Positions 1-14,900 are shown, counted from the stretch's first letter. The stretch: 64,000 nucleotides of DNA from Arion vulgaris (GCA_020796225.1 CM036767.1:12257427-12321426); one strand, 5' to 3'. The notes: a model not told the origin generated them from the letters alone. Made by a program: numbers and translations.

Positions 1-224
1 TAGGGCAGTCACAAAGTTGTCAGTATTTAAATAAAATCATCATCAGTGGGTACCATCACAATGTGGAGTGCCAAGTACGAAGGAGTACTGTGGAGTATGC
101 AGTGCAGTGATAATGGTCATATCAATCAATCAAATTATTTGTTAATGATGCACTATCCGTTCTAGCAAGCTCTCCAGAGTAAACTCCCTTCCCTGAGAAA
201 GGAGCTCAGCAAGATTTCTGCCAA

Positions 225-670
225 CAAGAGAGTTACACTCCCTGGGACACCATTACACTGTGGAGTGCCAGGTAACGAGAAGGCAGACAAATTTGTGAAA
301 AAGGGAGCAGAATGTGAACAAATAGATAATGAAATCACATACTTTGAAGAAAAAAAGAGCTATCGTGGACATTAGAAAAGAACCTAAACTATCCAATGAT
401 GACTGCCACACACTTGACAGACAAGGACAGACTATCATCTTCCGACTCAGGATAGGACATAACGGACTGAACAAACACCTACACAGGCTACAATTATACC
501 CACTCCCTCTGTCCATGTGGCACCGCTGATCAAACCACAGAACATGTCCTGCAAGACTGTTCCCTATATGTCCTTCCTCGAAAGGAATGCTGGCCATACA
601 ACTCAACACTACATTCAAAATTACATGGCACCAGAGATGTAATCCAGACAACAGTCAACTTATCATAAGA
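225..670 (+). repeat. Non-LTR retrotransposon 3' fragment (RNase H end)
   Basis: Translates with stops and frame changes to the end of a retrotransposon RNase H domain ([13 protein letters not shown]) followed by the usual downstream cysteine/histidine segment (TTEHVLQDC). Broken; no complete ORF. The same segment recurs at 11.3, 30.3, 37.8, 56.7 and 58.5 kb. Confidence 0.75.
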
Positions 671-809
671 ACGCGTCTAACGATATAATCATCAAAATAG
701 TGATTGCAAGAAGAAGAGGGGTTATCTATTTCGACAAATTATCAAAGAAAGCATGGGATAACATAAAATTGATGTTGCAAACAAAGATTCAGATATGTCA
801 GGCTTGATT

Positions 810-1030
810 TATGAGCACTTTACTATATGGCTCAGAAATATGGATAGCTTACTCAAGGCATGAGAGAAGGCTTCATCTTTCACCTTCGCTGTATCCACAA
901 GATTATAAATATCATGCGGTAGGACAAGATAACCAACTTTGAAGTACTGCAACTTTCTAACTTGACACCCATCGTGGGAATAATTAGCAGTAGAAGACTC
1001 CCAACAGATGCTGTTGTACAAACTTTCGCA
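810..1030 (+). repeat. Non-LTR retrotransposon reverse-transcriptase 3' fragment
   Basis: Broken frames give LLYGSEIW, then FHLRCIHKI and IMRQDKITNFEVL, the conserved segment after the catalytic part of many LINE reverse transcriptases. Stops interrupt it, so it is a dead fragment. Confidence 0.6.
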
Positions 1031-1239
1031 AGGAAGAGACTCAATGCAGACCACTGCTCAGATATAAGGATATCTATAAGGTCTCAATGAAGGACTTCTC
1101 TATCAGTCCTAATAAATGGGGAAAAACTAGCTAATGACCAAGGTATAAGGAAAATATTATGCAAAGCTAAAGAATATGTTGGGCACTGACAAAAGAACAA
1201 GAAAGGAAAATTACCACCTGTGAAATGAGATACTTCAGG

Positions 1240-1600
1240 AAAGCGGTAAATAGAACAAGAAGTGACCATATAAGAAATGAATAAATTAGAACATTCGGAA
1301 CAACACCTATTAGATTCATTGAAAAACGGAGACTCAAATGGTTTTACCACTTAGTGAGAATGAACCCGAATACACCAGTTGCAAGAGCGTACAACCTGAA
1401 AATGGAATCATCAAGAGAAAGGGGCAGACCAAGAAAAAATGGAAGTTACAGACATCTTAAAACTTCACAATACCACAGCATATCAAGCAACCGAGCGTGC
1501 ACTATCTCAGAAACCGATCATCAGTTAAATCTACTACGCCCAACGACAAAAAAGCAGAGAAGGACAGAAGAAAGAATGTGTTGAAGAGAAACTTAGGTAT
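1240..1600 (+). repeat. Non-LTR retrotransposon reverse-transcriptase C-terminal fragment
   Basis: Encodes EKRRLKWFYHLVRMNPNTPV and then RERGRPRKN, matching the common LINE ending 'RRLRWFGHVxRM...RGRPRKxW'. It may continue the fragment at 810-1030 after internal loss. Confidence 0.65.
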
Positions 1601-2775
1601 GAACTTGCAGGCAAGAGAAACAAACGCAAACCCAGAAGTCACCACAGCTGCACACTTGCAAAAAGATCATGTGTAAAGACAAAAATGGCCTCACAATATC
1701 AAAAACATGATAGATCAAGAATCAGTTTTTTATTTTGTTAATACCGATAATTTGTTAATGGAATCAGGACTTTCGTGAACAGCATTATTGCATGAAACAC
1801 AGATACAAAATTAATCAGAAGACCCGCCATGGAAATCATCTTAGGAAATGAAAAAGGCTGACAAACTTGCAAGGGCTGGAGGGAGCCTCACCCAACACAA
1901 AGCTTTACAGAAGCAAAGACTCTCCTGAAACAGTCCAGAAAAATCATGTGGAGAAAAACAACCGGAGGATACAACCGCACAACAACGACTAAGCTTGAAC
2001 TCAGGGACGAACGGAAAATAACTAGATCAGATATGTAATAATTTTAGAACTTTTTCAAAACAATTGAAACAAAGAATCGAAACACATAATAAATCCTTTT
2101 ATTGTACAAAAATGAGTTAATCAATTCTTCAAAACAAGCAGCACATTTATTCTTATCATATACAACAACCCAATGTAACATGTTACTTATTTGATGTATT
2201 TTGGGTGTTCATGCTCTTGTCAATTTTCATCACTAAATTGCCCTTAATAACTAACTAATCATAATGTTTAGTAATGGTTTTCAGGGATTCTCAAAGTGCA
2301 TGTATATTTGACATTGTGAAACTAATGACTGCAGTATAACTAATCTTGATTTGTATAACTGACTGCCGTGTAATCATCATCATCTCTCCTACACACAGGT
2401 TAGGTCTTAAAATGTTAGCCAGGTGACACAGTTGATATCTCATGTGTGTGTCGAGTGTTCTTGTATACAGATGACTTACCTTGTTATATATTTAATAATC
2501 AGATAATTTTTCCTTGATCAGATAACTGCTAACCATAATGGCCTATTTCTTTTCTCAGAAGTCATCTGTTTTAGCAGGTTGTGCTCTAATCTTCACCTTT
2601 AGCAGGTGTTTGCCGACATATTATAATAATAATAATAATCTTCCAAATCACATTTCAGTATAGCTTGTATGAAATAATGAATTGACTAATGTTAAATTCC
2701 TTTCACAATCATAATGAAGACATGGTTAATATTGTGTGTGTGTTGTTTAATAGTGTTTGTGTTCTTTCAAACTAG
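1601..2775. other. Non-coding stretch upstream of the first visible SF1 exon
   Basis: AT-rich, with a short (TAA)n run near 2624-2640. I searched by eye for the SF1 exon that should precede (about 30 residues ending in a PPNPEDR-like sequence) and did not find it. It is probably SF1 intron. Confidence 0.5.
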
Positions 2776-2928
2776 ATCACCGTCTCCTGAGCCCATCTAT
2801 AACAATGAGGGTAAAAGAATGAATACTCGGGAGTATAGGACACGTAAGAAGTTGGAGGAAGATCGTCATAAGCTTATTCAGGAAGCCATCAAACTCAACA
2901 CAGACTTTAAACCACCAAGTGATTACAA
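2776..2928 (+). CDS. SF1: SF1 exon: SPSP motif and pre-KH segment
   Basis: Acceptor CAAACTAG at 2775 and donor GTAAGA at 2929. Encodes (R)[20 protein letters not shown] through [11 protein letters not shown], nearly identical to the animal SF1 segment whose two SP serines are phosphorylated to strengthen U2AF65 binding. Enters with the last base of an Arg codon, so another exon must precede. An upstream ATG in the intron at 2714 is not the start. Confidence 0.95.
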
Positions 2929-5900
2929 GTAAGATATCTGGGGTTTTTTCTCTTTTAACTACTTTTGGTTTTTGTGTTACTGTGATAGGTCCAATGTTCC
3001 TTTATCTATCTATCTAGTCTCTAATCCTGTTTTGCCTTTCAGCATCAGGTCGAAAGAGGAGACACCTGGAGCGAACCTCTCTTTGCACCTTGTCTTTCTT
3101 TCTCTTCTCCAATCCTGATTTGCCTCACAGCTTCAGGGTAAGAAGAGTTTTCTAGCACAGGCTTTTGTGTGTGCTTCATAAATAGTGTCTTTCGTCGCCT
3201 CTGTTACTCATTATTAAATGTGTTAATTAAAGATTCTGAATGCTGTTGAGGTAAGGTAATCATATCATGCTTTTAGAGTACTTGGTTTGCATACCATGAT
3301 TGCAATGATGAGGCGGACAGATTAGCAAATATCCTGTGTGTGCCGGGCGCAAAGAATAATAACACTACAACCTACACGGCACATTGTAAGAGGCAACTGA
3401 GGTAGGGGCCTAGGAAAGCTACCCTAGTAAATAAAAGACATAGCAGACATCAGATATGCTGGCTGACTTGTAGATACATAACTGGCACAAAGTACGATCA
3501 CATACAAATCACAAATGATGGTTTAACAAGTGGTCGATATGGAGTGTTAGAAGAAGAAGAAAGAATAGCAAATTGGGGTGGTGGGGGGCAAAATTACCAC
3601 ACTCTGATTTCAGCATAAACTGTGAAGAGGCAAAATATATTTGTCACACAAAAATATTTGAAGTGGAAAACTGGACCACCAGAATATCCATGTTATCATC
3701 CCAACAGAAAAGGCAAGTTGTAGTAATGTTCAGACTTCACATAGGCCACCAATGACTGAGATACCATCTTTCTATCAAGCTAAAGATAGGAGCATGTGAT
3801 AAGTGTGAAGTGGCGCTTACAAAATGATTTCCAAACAATTATTACAAAGACATCCAGCATATAAGGAACAGGCAAGATGCATACAGCACATCACTAGTGC
3901 CATTGCATGACAAGTTCTCTAGAGATCTCGATAACTTGAGGCGAACCATCACTTTCTTCGAAAATATTATAGTTGGCTTCTGAGAAGAAACAAAGAAGAA
4001 AAAGACAGACAGCTATGCTTAGCTGACCACATGACTAGCATTTGTCAATCATGTTGAACAGGCTGATTGCTTTTGCCATCAATCGAAGCCAATGGATAGA
4101 GCTGACATTCTGTAACTGACGGTGTGGGTATGTCGACTGCAAAGGCGGGACATCTGGCATTGAGAGAATGAAATTTCGAAGGATTGTTAGGGTGGCAAAG
4201 TTCTGCTCAGGACAAGCTATTTGATGATAATGATGGAAAATAAAAAAATCATTGTAGTTCAATGTAAAAAACCGATAGTTACTATATGTAATACCGCTTT
4301 TGGCGTGGGGCATGAGAGTGTGGAATTTAAGGACCACATGACTAGCGCAGTCGCCGTGAAACTATTCAGGTTAGGATGTTTTCTTCATGTCCTCAACAGA
4401 AAAAAAGCTCCTTGGCCTTACCGTGGATGGGAGCTGAGCTCTAATCCATTCTACCAGACACTCCAGATCCATGTGAATAAAACAGTAAATGTTCATTTCT
4501 TCTGCATGTTTGCTACTATCTATTTAAGCAATCTTTAATGTGGACATGTTTCAGACCTCCAATTATACGTGTCAATGACAAAGTGATGATCCCTCAGGAA
4601 GAGCATCCAGATATTAACTTTGTTGGACTGCTCATTGGTCCACGAGGAAATACTCTGAAGACCCTAGAAAAGGATGTAAGTAAATGTCTCGGTGTTATCA
4701 ATTGTTGTAACCAGTTTTTGGGGTTTTTCTATCCAGAAGCACTTGATTTTTTTAGCTCTTTGGCTTGGTGCCATGGACATCGTAACCCTTCGGTTCGATG
4801 CCACGAGCATTGCAATTTTCTGCCAGCCCGCAGAAATGAAGCGCACTCACAGGGGGCTTGTCGTCCATGCCCCTACGAACACGCTGGACAGGTGAGCTTG
4901 AAACCAGATTAACTACTCTTTGTGGGATATGTATGGTTTGTGCCAAGAATGGGAGTACGTAATAGGCGTAAGAGTAAATATTAATTGTTGCTATAAAACA
5001 TTGCTTGTAATACCGCTCTTTAGGTGGTGTAGAACAGGGTTACAGTGAGCATCTGTAGCTCAAACGGTAGTGAGCTCGATCACAAACCAAGCGTAAATGG
5101 TTCAAACTTCGTGGCGAGCAAGTTTGAAAGCAAATTAGTTTCCTAGGATTAACCCTTAGAACGGGGGACTGCCTAGAGTAGTTGATAGTAGCTCGGCCTG
5201 CTAGCTGTGAGACGCCTCATAGCTCGAGTTCGAACCTACTGTCCGGCATTTGTTCGAGTCCCTGGTCTTACTCAGGACGATAACGTGAGTACCTCTGAAG
5301 TCGGAGAAAATCTGCCTGTATGGCGAGGAATACTAATTACGAGTACATTGAGCACACGGCTGCAGTGTAAAGTAATTTACAATGTGCACGCTGCTGCCAT
5401 TGTAAGAAATTGGAAAAACGGATATTCACGCAAAAATCAGTTTCAGAGATGAAACTTCGTCTGAGTTATAAGCGGACGAAAGAAAAAAAGGAAAAAACCC
5501 TTAGAATCCGGGCTCCTGATATTTCGGGATTGAGTGTAAGCGCTGCATATCCCGAGCTCTCGATATATCGGTCTGAGATTATATTTCATAATTTGTTGGT
5601 ATTTGAAAATTAATTGTGTACAAATGTGACACAACCCATGTGTTCTACATGGTTTTGCGAGGTGGTGGACACTGTTGTGTGATTTTTTTGGTACTGATAA
5701 AATAATTAGTTAAGTACAAAGAGGCCAATGATGATATGGGCTGTTTTTGCTCAGGAACTCCAGGGAAGGAATTTTTAAGGTACAGGTGGCCAGTGTTCAA
5801 AGGGTTAAAACTATCAGAAAGCATGAAGGACAACAGTTAAAAAAAATTAATAATAGTTTTATTCATTATATATATTTACATCATGCATCGTAATGTCCTG

Positions 5901-8900
5901 TATTTGTCATCAAGAATAATCAATACTATTCGCACTATAGTGCTTTCAAAACGTCGGTCAACGATTGACCTCAAATATCTCCATATTCATTGCATGGATG
6001 AACGTGATTTTTGCATGTGGTGTTGTATTTTCGATGTCCCAACGATTTTCTAAAATTCAATGTTGCAGGTAGTGTACTTTTCTTGCAACGGCAAATTCCT
6101 TTGATCTTTTCAAACCTAGTAATTATTTGGTGCTGGAAGAAAATAATTTACCGTAAATTTTAAAAATCACATATTTTCGGCATAGGCATATATACAATTC
6201 AAATTTTGGAGGGTGAGATAACTCATATTATATAAATCATATAAAGTGTTTACTCACTTATTCTGAGTCCGATGAGTCTAACATATTGATGACTATTCTT
6301 GGCTGCACGAACGACAGTCCATCTTTGTCCCAGTAGTCATTTTCCTCCTTTAAGACATGGTCTTCGCATTTACACCAATAATCTCTGTCTATCTTCGACA
6401 GGGCGGCATATGTTAGTTCTTTCATATTGCTTAGCTTGAAAGTTTTATTTTCAGCTGCTACCAGTCCTTTAACTTTGGCCCAAATGAGTTCAATTGGGTT
6501 TAAGTGTGAATGTTAAGGTGGTAGTCTCAAACACACATGACCATGCTGTTGAATCAACATTTTCACAGCTGCTGTATGCAGTGTAAGAAACTTGCATTTT
6601 CATACCCATTGTAAAAGAAATCTAGAATACTAAATGTTTTGTAATACCCTATGCTCTGAAAACACAAACGGTAAATTGTAACTAAACACACCGGAAGGAT
6701 CATTATACATTTTTTAAAGTGCGATAAAGCGATTAAAATCGGAAAACCACGTGAAAAACGTGCAAGTCGTGGAACTTGCAACATCTCACAAATATGAAGA
6801 GGTAATACTTCTCATTATATGGTTGGCTAAGGAGATGGTCACTTTTATATACTTTACATAAAGAAAATTTTAAACCATACGTTTGTTATTGAGTAAAAAA
6901 ATATCAACCTCGGGACATTACGATCATTAGATCAAATGCAAAGTTACAACAATTATGGTCAAGCGGTTGCAGAGATATTAAATTTTCCCCACGGAAAATC
7001 ATTTTGAAGCGCACTATAGTATATAGTTTGTCAGTTTACACATGGCTTGAACTGAGACACGTTCATTTCTTACATTGACGATTTTTCTCATGTTATCCAA
7101 AGACTGGTGCCAAAATTATCATTAGAGGCAAGGGATCTGTCAAGGATGGCAAGATTGGTCGCAAAGATGGGCAGCCTTTGCCTGGAGAAGATGAACCTTT
7201 GCATGCATATGTTACAGCCAACAACCCTGAAAATGTCAAGAAGGCTGTGGAGAAGGTGAGTAACTAGGCAAACCTGTGTATACTTCAATAATTAAATGTT
7301 GTCACAGCCATACAAGTGTCCAGTGACACCATATATGTATGGTGGCATTTGCAGAATTATGGACAGTCTAACACTTTGACATTATCAAATATCATTATCA
7401 TTGCCACATTAACAGTCCTTTGAAATTTCTCTCTCATAGGCCACATGTCCTCCCTCTGCAGCCTTCATGCTCAAATCATCAGTTACATCCTGAATCCATC
7501 TTCATCAGTGGTCCTTCTCTTTGCTGGAATGCCTCCTTCCATAATGATCTTCCCAGCCCTTCATGTTTCTTTGATGTCCAAAATACTTGAGTGATCTCAT
7601 TCTTATTTTAGCATCAGCCAGTTTTCTTTGATTTTGAGTTCTTTCTGGTTAGATCTATTTGTTCTCTTCTCTGTCCATGATATAATGATAATATCTGTCC
7701 ATCACAAGCGATAGTGATTCATTCTATTAGCATCAGAGTTTCTTGATTTGAGTTCTTCAATCTATTGTTTCTCCTGTCATGTATAATGATAATATCGCAT
7801 CAGCGATGAGTGATCTCATCTTATTGATTTTCTTTGATTTTGAGTTCTTTCTGGTTAGATCTATTTGTTCTCTTCTCTGTCCATGATATAATGATAATAG
7901 CCGTCCAATCACAAGCGATGATGACAACAGCCTCAGACATATGCTGCCACACCTCTGGTGTGTGCGGCGGTGACTGTAGAGTCAAATCCTAGAACACAAT
8001 CCCCTACCACAGGAGGGCATACATGATCAAGGTTAGACATTTGGGTATTGTGTGTTCTGTCTTTTCGCACAGCTCATTTTCTCTGTGCCTTAACAGCACG
8101 ATGATTTTCAGCTATTGGCTTCCTCTTGTGTTGTTAGAGCTCCACATTTGGCAATCTTGCGCCATGAATTCCCAGCACTTGGTGTCTATATCTAAGCATT
8201 TCAGAATTACTTTAAGAGTGTCTTTAAATCGTTTTTTCTGTCTGCCAGCAGAACATCTGCCCCCTTCAAGCTCACCATGCATCAGCTGTTTTAGGATGCG
8301 TTTTATCAGGCATCCGAGTAACGTGACCAGCCCATCTCACTTGGGCCTTCTGCAACAGTCATCTGTATTTGCTGGTGTTGCCAGTAGCAAAGTTGATAAC
8401 TCACTGTGATAGTAACCACGAGCCGTGAAAACTTCTAGATTTGAGCAAAAATTGTTGGTGTCCACACGGTAAATGGTTGAACTACAGACCTTGATCCTTT
8501 CCTTGGGCATACAAATACCGCTGAAGTCGAAGTAAGACTTGTCTGAATAATGAAAGACACTGATGATATGGAAAACAAGCCTTCACACAAAAATCAGTCA
8601 GATGCATCATGACTGCCTGAATTGTAGTGGGGGAAAATACAAAAATCTGTATTTGCTATGATGCAAATGTATGGTCTTTTGTTCCAGCCTAAGCTCTGCT
8701 ACTAATTATTTCAGTAAGCTGGGAAACACTGAGTGCCTATAGTAGAGCCAAGAGTGTCTAGATGTCGATTTTATCCAGTTTTTATCTAGCATGCCTATGT
8801 GTGACTTTTCATTAGCAAGACTTATGTGTGACTTTCAATTATTGAAAACTGTGTGTGACTCTTAATGATTTATAAATGTACTAGCTGTACCCTACGCGCG

Positions 8901-11900
8901 TTGCTACGCCTCCAACAAAAAATTGAATTACGTCCCAGTTGACATACTGCTTCATTGCTGCTAATGTCGCGTCCCAGTTGACATACTGCTTCATTGCTAA
9001 TAATGTCGCGTCCCAGTTGATATTTCTCTTATCATGATTCGAAATGAGTAGAAATCCTTTGAAGAAACAAACCTGGATTGCGTATTTTAACTTCAGCTTG
9101 TTTGTAAAATTGACTCGAAACGATTATTTTATGCTATGAAGGAGATCGAGGTTTCCATAGTTTTAAAACATGTCATCGAATCTTGTGTATTAATGTGTAT
9201 ACCTTAGACTTCCGGAACGTTGATAGCAAAATGTAAACAAATGTAGAAATTCTCGATGAAATTAGCTTGTTTTCAATTTTTAGATTTTTAGAAAAGTTTC
9301 AGCGCTACCTATTTCAAACTATGACAGGTAGCATCCCGACATCAAAACAAACATATCCTGTAAATTTCAGCTAAATCTTTTCAGTAGTTTCCGAGTCTAT
9401 AGGTAACAAACAAACAGACAAACATTCATTTTTATATATATAACAGATATGTTGATAAATCATTTTTCCTTTCCAGATCAAGGAAATTATCAAACAAGGA
9501 ATTGAGGTTCCAGAGGGTCAGAATGACCTGAGACGTCAACAGTTGAGGGAACTGGCATTACTAAATGGAACGTTGCGAGAAAATGATGGTTTAGCGTAAG
9601 TTTATTTTAAGACATTTAATTTCATCTCTGTTGATTAAACTGTGTGTTCCCTTTCACATAAAATTATACTTCTATATCATTCCTTAATGATGCCGTCTCA
9701 AGGGAACTTCTTATAAGAATGATCTTTGTGTCATCTTCTGCTATGTCTGCCTATTGTGGACATTCATATAAACATCATTTCTACTTTGTTTATCATGAAA
9801 AGTGCTTTTGGTCCAACAGGTCTGTTTTGAGACAAAGTTTGCTTGCCTTCTTTGATCCCTACTTGATTAGCAAGACTATTGATGCAATAAGTTACTAGAG
9901 CCGTCAACAGAAGGATTTTATATGTTGTTATAATATGGATTTTTTAGTCCCCATGATATTTGAAAAATTCTGTAACAGTGTTTCTTAACCTGGGAGTCAT
10001 GACTCCCAGGGAGTCATGGCGTGAGTGGCAGTATCAGGGAAGATGTGAAAATTTAGTGGGTTTTGCACTTTAATGAGTTTTTATACAAACTATTTTCAAT
10101 TACAATACCTGTTACCTGTTTTTCATTACAGCTAAGTTCAAAATTTCTTTTTTAGAAAACCAAGAACCTCATTGGTTTTGTCTCATGTTGTCATTTTTAT
10201 CAAACTTGTAAAAAATTAGTCTTTTTAAAGTTTACATTTCTCACTGCAATCGTTATTGTGTTTAGGTAACGGTGTTGTCATAACACACAGCGTGAGAAAC
10301 AATTTTTTACGTTGCTCTTTGAAAATTACAGTTAATTTGTAGGATGTGGGAAGAAAAAGGAAATACAGACGATGCATGGTAGTCTTATCTTCAAAGGGGC
10401 GTCAACTGAATAAGGATGAGAACCACTGTTCTATAGCATTTGTATTTGCCATTTCTCTTTTTTCTCTCTACATTTATTTCATTTTAGTCATATATTCCCA
10501 TTCTAGAACATTTAGCAATATGAGTTCTTTGTTTCGATTTGTCCACTATGACATCTGTTATATCGGACTGCCATCTTGTATTTCTTTTGTTCTTGTATCA
10601 CTTGCTTGAAGGAATTTTGGTCGAAGCGTCGCAGTATTTTTTTTTTTGGTGGTACTTTATGAAACAACCTTGCTTCACATTTCCATATGTCACCGTAAGG
10701 ATTTGCATTCAAAGACATTGATATGGTAAGTGTTCATATCACTTCATTTTTTTTTCATACTGCCAAATTAATTATTAATATTGACTATTAATTCTTTCTT
10801 TGTTGTCACGTTGGTTTGCATCTAATTTATCGTACATGTATCTCAATAATTGACAGGAAGCTACGGCAAATAGCAGAATGTCAGACGATAGTTACAAACA
10901 CAATTATGTGTACAGTCTGCGGAGGAGCCGGTCACATTGCTCAGGATTGTAAACAAAAAAGGTATGAAACAAATTTGAAATTTTGCATGCTTTTGTGTTG
11001 TTGCTATTCATTACAAGTTTGTTCCTAGCTTGAAACTTACACACACACACACAATTAAAATTATTTTATGGGCTTTTTTGGTGTCTATTATCTAGATATG
11101 CTGAGCTAACTACATTTTTTACTTTACTTTATACTAAGTTTATTAATCTGCAACTGTTTTGAAAATGTAAATGTTGATTGTTGGATGGTCTGACTGCTCT
11201 AAAAAATCAAGAAGGTAACAACTGAAAAGAACTGCAAGCATCACTACACCAAGTATGTACCATTTTTTTAGAGGGTAATACAGTGGATACCATCCCACTG
11301 CGAAATACCTGGCAACACAACTGCAGATATATTGGCAAAAGTAGGTGGTAGGCCACCACAGACAGACACTAATATGACATGAGGAGGCGAAAGTACAGAT
11401 AGAAATTATCTGCAAGAACAAATGAGTGAGAGATCACCCAGGTCATGAAAAAGATGATGCATACAGCCAACTAAATAGAGAAGAACAGGTTGTCATTTTT
11501 CGACTCGAACTTCGAAGTATGCATGTCCATGTCTGAAACGTTGGAAGAAAGATGGTCTGACAATTGATTTTCTTCAAGTAGAGTTGCAATTATTTGCTAA
11601 TTCACTTTTTTTATCATCCACATTACAGACCAGGAGACACATTTCGGGTACAGCAGATGCAGAATCCTGCAGAGAGAGCCAAGATGGATAGTGAGGTATG
11701 TGAAAGTTGCGATGTTAAATAGTTCTGTCGGTAACTCTTAAAAAGTCCTGCCAGATCTCTCTCACCGATCACCGCCAGATCGATGTCTCCATAAATGACC
11801 ATGTGGAAATCTGATACATGCAGCCTTAGCATTGGTGTGTTTACGTCACATTTTTAGCACCATTTGGAGCTCTGGTTATTATCCTTCGGCGATGTGTCCG

Positions 11901-14900
11901 GTTTCAGCCAGCGTTTACTCGGTTGCTCTCCGTTCTGTAGCCATCTAGTCTTCTTCTTCTTTGCATTCGTTATTTACAGCCAATTTTAATCACTCTTTGG
12001 ATATGTTTGATCTTTGCCAAGAACGTGTATACGTTGCACATTGGTTTAGTAGGCCCTAAACGCATAGACTTCTACATGTTTAGGACACGTGCATCCGATT
12101 TCAGCCAAACCTCCTAAGTCGCCTCTTACGACATGCATGGCAGGTAACAGTGGTTCTATTCTTTACACCCCAATTTGGGCCCGGTAACCACTTGGGCGCT
12201 GACAGATCTGAAGGAAACTACAGCAAGGCTGAACACCAACAGTGACTTATTAACCCTCTTATTCCTAGCCCTTCAGAAAAAGTTCCTACCGAATTCCCAG
12301 GGCAAGGGAAATAACCCAGCAGCAATGAGAAGAGCTCGTGAAATAAAATTCAGAACAAATACAATTTCTAATCAATATTTGTGATTTAAAGTCTAATTTA
12401 CAGTTAAATGGATGAGGTACTAGTTTGTAAACATGTATGTTGTCAATGCCATGCAAGTTGGATGTAAAAAATTATACAAGTGAATAAATAAAAAAATGAA
12501 TGACAATATTGAAAGTATGTTTCACTCAAAATGTCAGTTTTATTGAGGATAAATGTAAATTGAAAGGTTGAAAAGCAATCTCCTTTACAGAGATTGATTT
12601 TACGTTAGGGCAGCTATCACTTGTTTCCACACACCTTCGTGGTGCAGTCCTCATCTTCATTTAGAAACACTAACTGCGGCTCTGCATTCTGCCAAACAGT
12701 TGAGTTGAGTCGGTTGATGGTTGTCATGAATGGAGTTTATCAGTCCTGCAGTATCTGGGAGTTTATCAGTCCTGTAGTTGCCTAGCCTGCATGTTTGTAT
12801 GGACATGAGGGCCCTAATACAATCAAGACAGAGATTCAACCTTGCACATGTCCATATTATCCTCATGGAACGAATTTGGAATTGACATTGAGGTACAAAT
12901 ATTTGCTGATACTTTCAAATCTATTTCTTGACACTATATTTGACAAAACAGGCACATTCAACAGTTTATCGGTAAACCAAAACATTCTGTAGTTAGGTAA
13001 CTGGTGAGTTCGACTCATATAGTTTACATAAAGAAAGATATTGATGTAATCAAAAGAAACAGGTGCCCATGAAGGATCTGGATTTTTTTGAATTTTCATC
13101 AGGGCAAATGTGCTGGTTAGCTCTGTCCAGTTCTTAAAAATTATCTCACGCAAAAATAGCGCGTGCCGTAACGACGGTAATCACAAATAGAGAATATTCT
13201 GAATCAATGTCATTTGCAGAACCTGTTTCTTCACTAAATTGTTAGATATTGATAGTGCTCAGCTGTTGAAACTGTTCTCTCTCAACTTTACGACCTGGGT
13301 GGACGGAGGGAAGCGGTGGTGTTCGCATCCATCGACAATCGTAATTCATCGTTTAATAATAGTTACACAAACCGTCGTAAACACTAGAACTAATGTCATA
13401 TATTTTTGCGCGCAAATCTTGAATTAATTATATAACAATCCGATTTATCCACGATCTCGCCGGCAATTTTTCCATCAACTGAATCATAAATCACAAGTTT
13501 TCCAGAAAATATTAGGACTTTTTCAAAAATTCGCAGATACGAATCTTTGGTCTCCCATGATAGTCCAGCATACTTCAGTTCCTCAAAATCTCTGTTTAGG
13601 AAAACCCCTTTTCCATTTTCTGGTTCCACTTAAGTGCTTGTCTAGTGATACCTGGCTGTGTCTTCTGCAGAGTATGCCCGACCCATCACTATTTTCTCCT
13701 CCTAATCAGGGTCATCATGGATTTCTGCACTGTTCTCATCCGCATGCAGTGGACCTCAAGGGAAAGACGAAGGAGGGATAGAGCAATGACAGCCTTGGAG
13801 GAGATGTAAAGTGTTTGTCAGTCAAAGATATCCCTGCGAAGGATGGTCACTGACCGAGCATGATGAAGATATTTTGTTGTTACCCAAGAACAACAAAAAC
13901 CACTAGTTATGCTGACCACTGGCTGCTTTGTCGGTCGGTATCTAGGGAAGTGAGCGTCTGTAGCTCAAGCAGTAGTGAGCTCGATCACAAACCCAAGCGT
14001 ACCTGATCCAAACCCCACAGCAGGCAAGTTTGGAAGCAAATTCATTTCCTTGGAATTTATACAAAAGGTAAAAATAGACCTCACAGTTCAGAAAGCAATG
14101 GCAAACTACTGAACGTATAAGTGGTGCCTAGAAAATCAGCGACTCGTTACTGAGGTTGATGGCTACGCCTGTAAAGGATATGCCATGATTTTTATCTAGG
14201 AAAAGAATCGAACCAAAAATGACATACAGTGTATGTCAAGCGACTGCTGCTCTTATATGGATTATATGTTGTCAGTATTATGTTCTTATGATTACCCTAC
14301 CAGAATGAATGACATACATAATTTCTATTTTTACAGTATATGTCCTTGATGGCTGAACTTGGAGAAGGTCCTCCACCACCACCTAAATCAGAGCCCTCCA
14401 ATATGGTACCTACTACTTACGGAAGAACCTTGTTGTCAAACCCTCCACCAAATCCTATGGTATGTACCACGTTTGATTTGATATCTCTTCTGTGTATGTC
14501 TTTCTATTTTCAAGTCTATCATATCGACATGTATTTATCATTTGTATTTTTTTTTAGTGATTAATGCTTTTTTTAAGCTGAGGCTCGCTCGTTTAACCTA
14601 AGAACACATCTTTTATTGGTTATATCTGATCGTATTGGCTAATAAAGATTTAAAAAATAAGAATCAACGCCTTGTGGAGGATCCAAAATTTTAACTGTTT
14701 ATCTACCATAAAATAATAACAGATTCTTTTGGACACCTGACAAAAATGCCCTGGTATTGTCTACCACAGAGAGCCACACTGAAAAAGCATACTGAGTACA
14801 GAGCAAGACCATGCAAAAAAATGAAACAGCGGCATCAAGAATAGCCTTAAGAAAATGAATAACAGCTTGCATTGAAGTTTTATATGTCAACTCTTCATAG

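Noticed and set aside
2714..2775. ATG-started extension of the first visible SF1 exon
   Set aside because: Encodes an unrelated hydrophobic stretch and crosses a good acceptor at 2775; known SF1 proteins have other sequence before the SPSP motif.
8023..8409. 128-codon plus-strand frame
   Set aside because: Lies antisense to a recognisable LINE reverse-transcriptase C-terminus.
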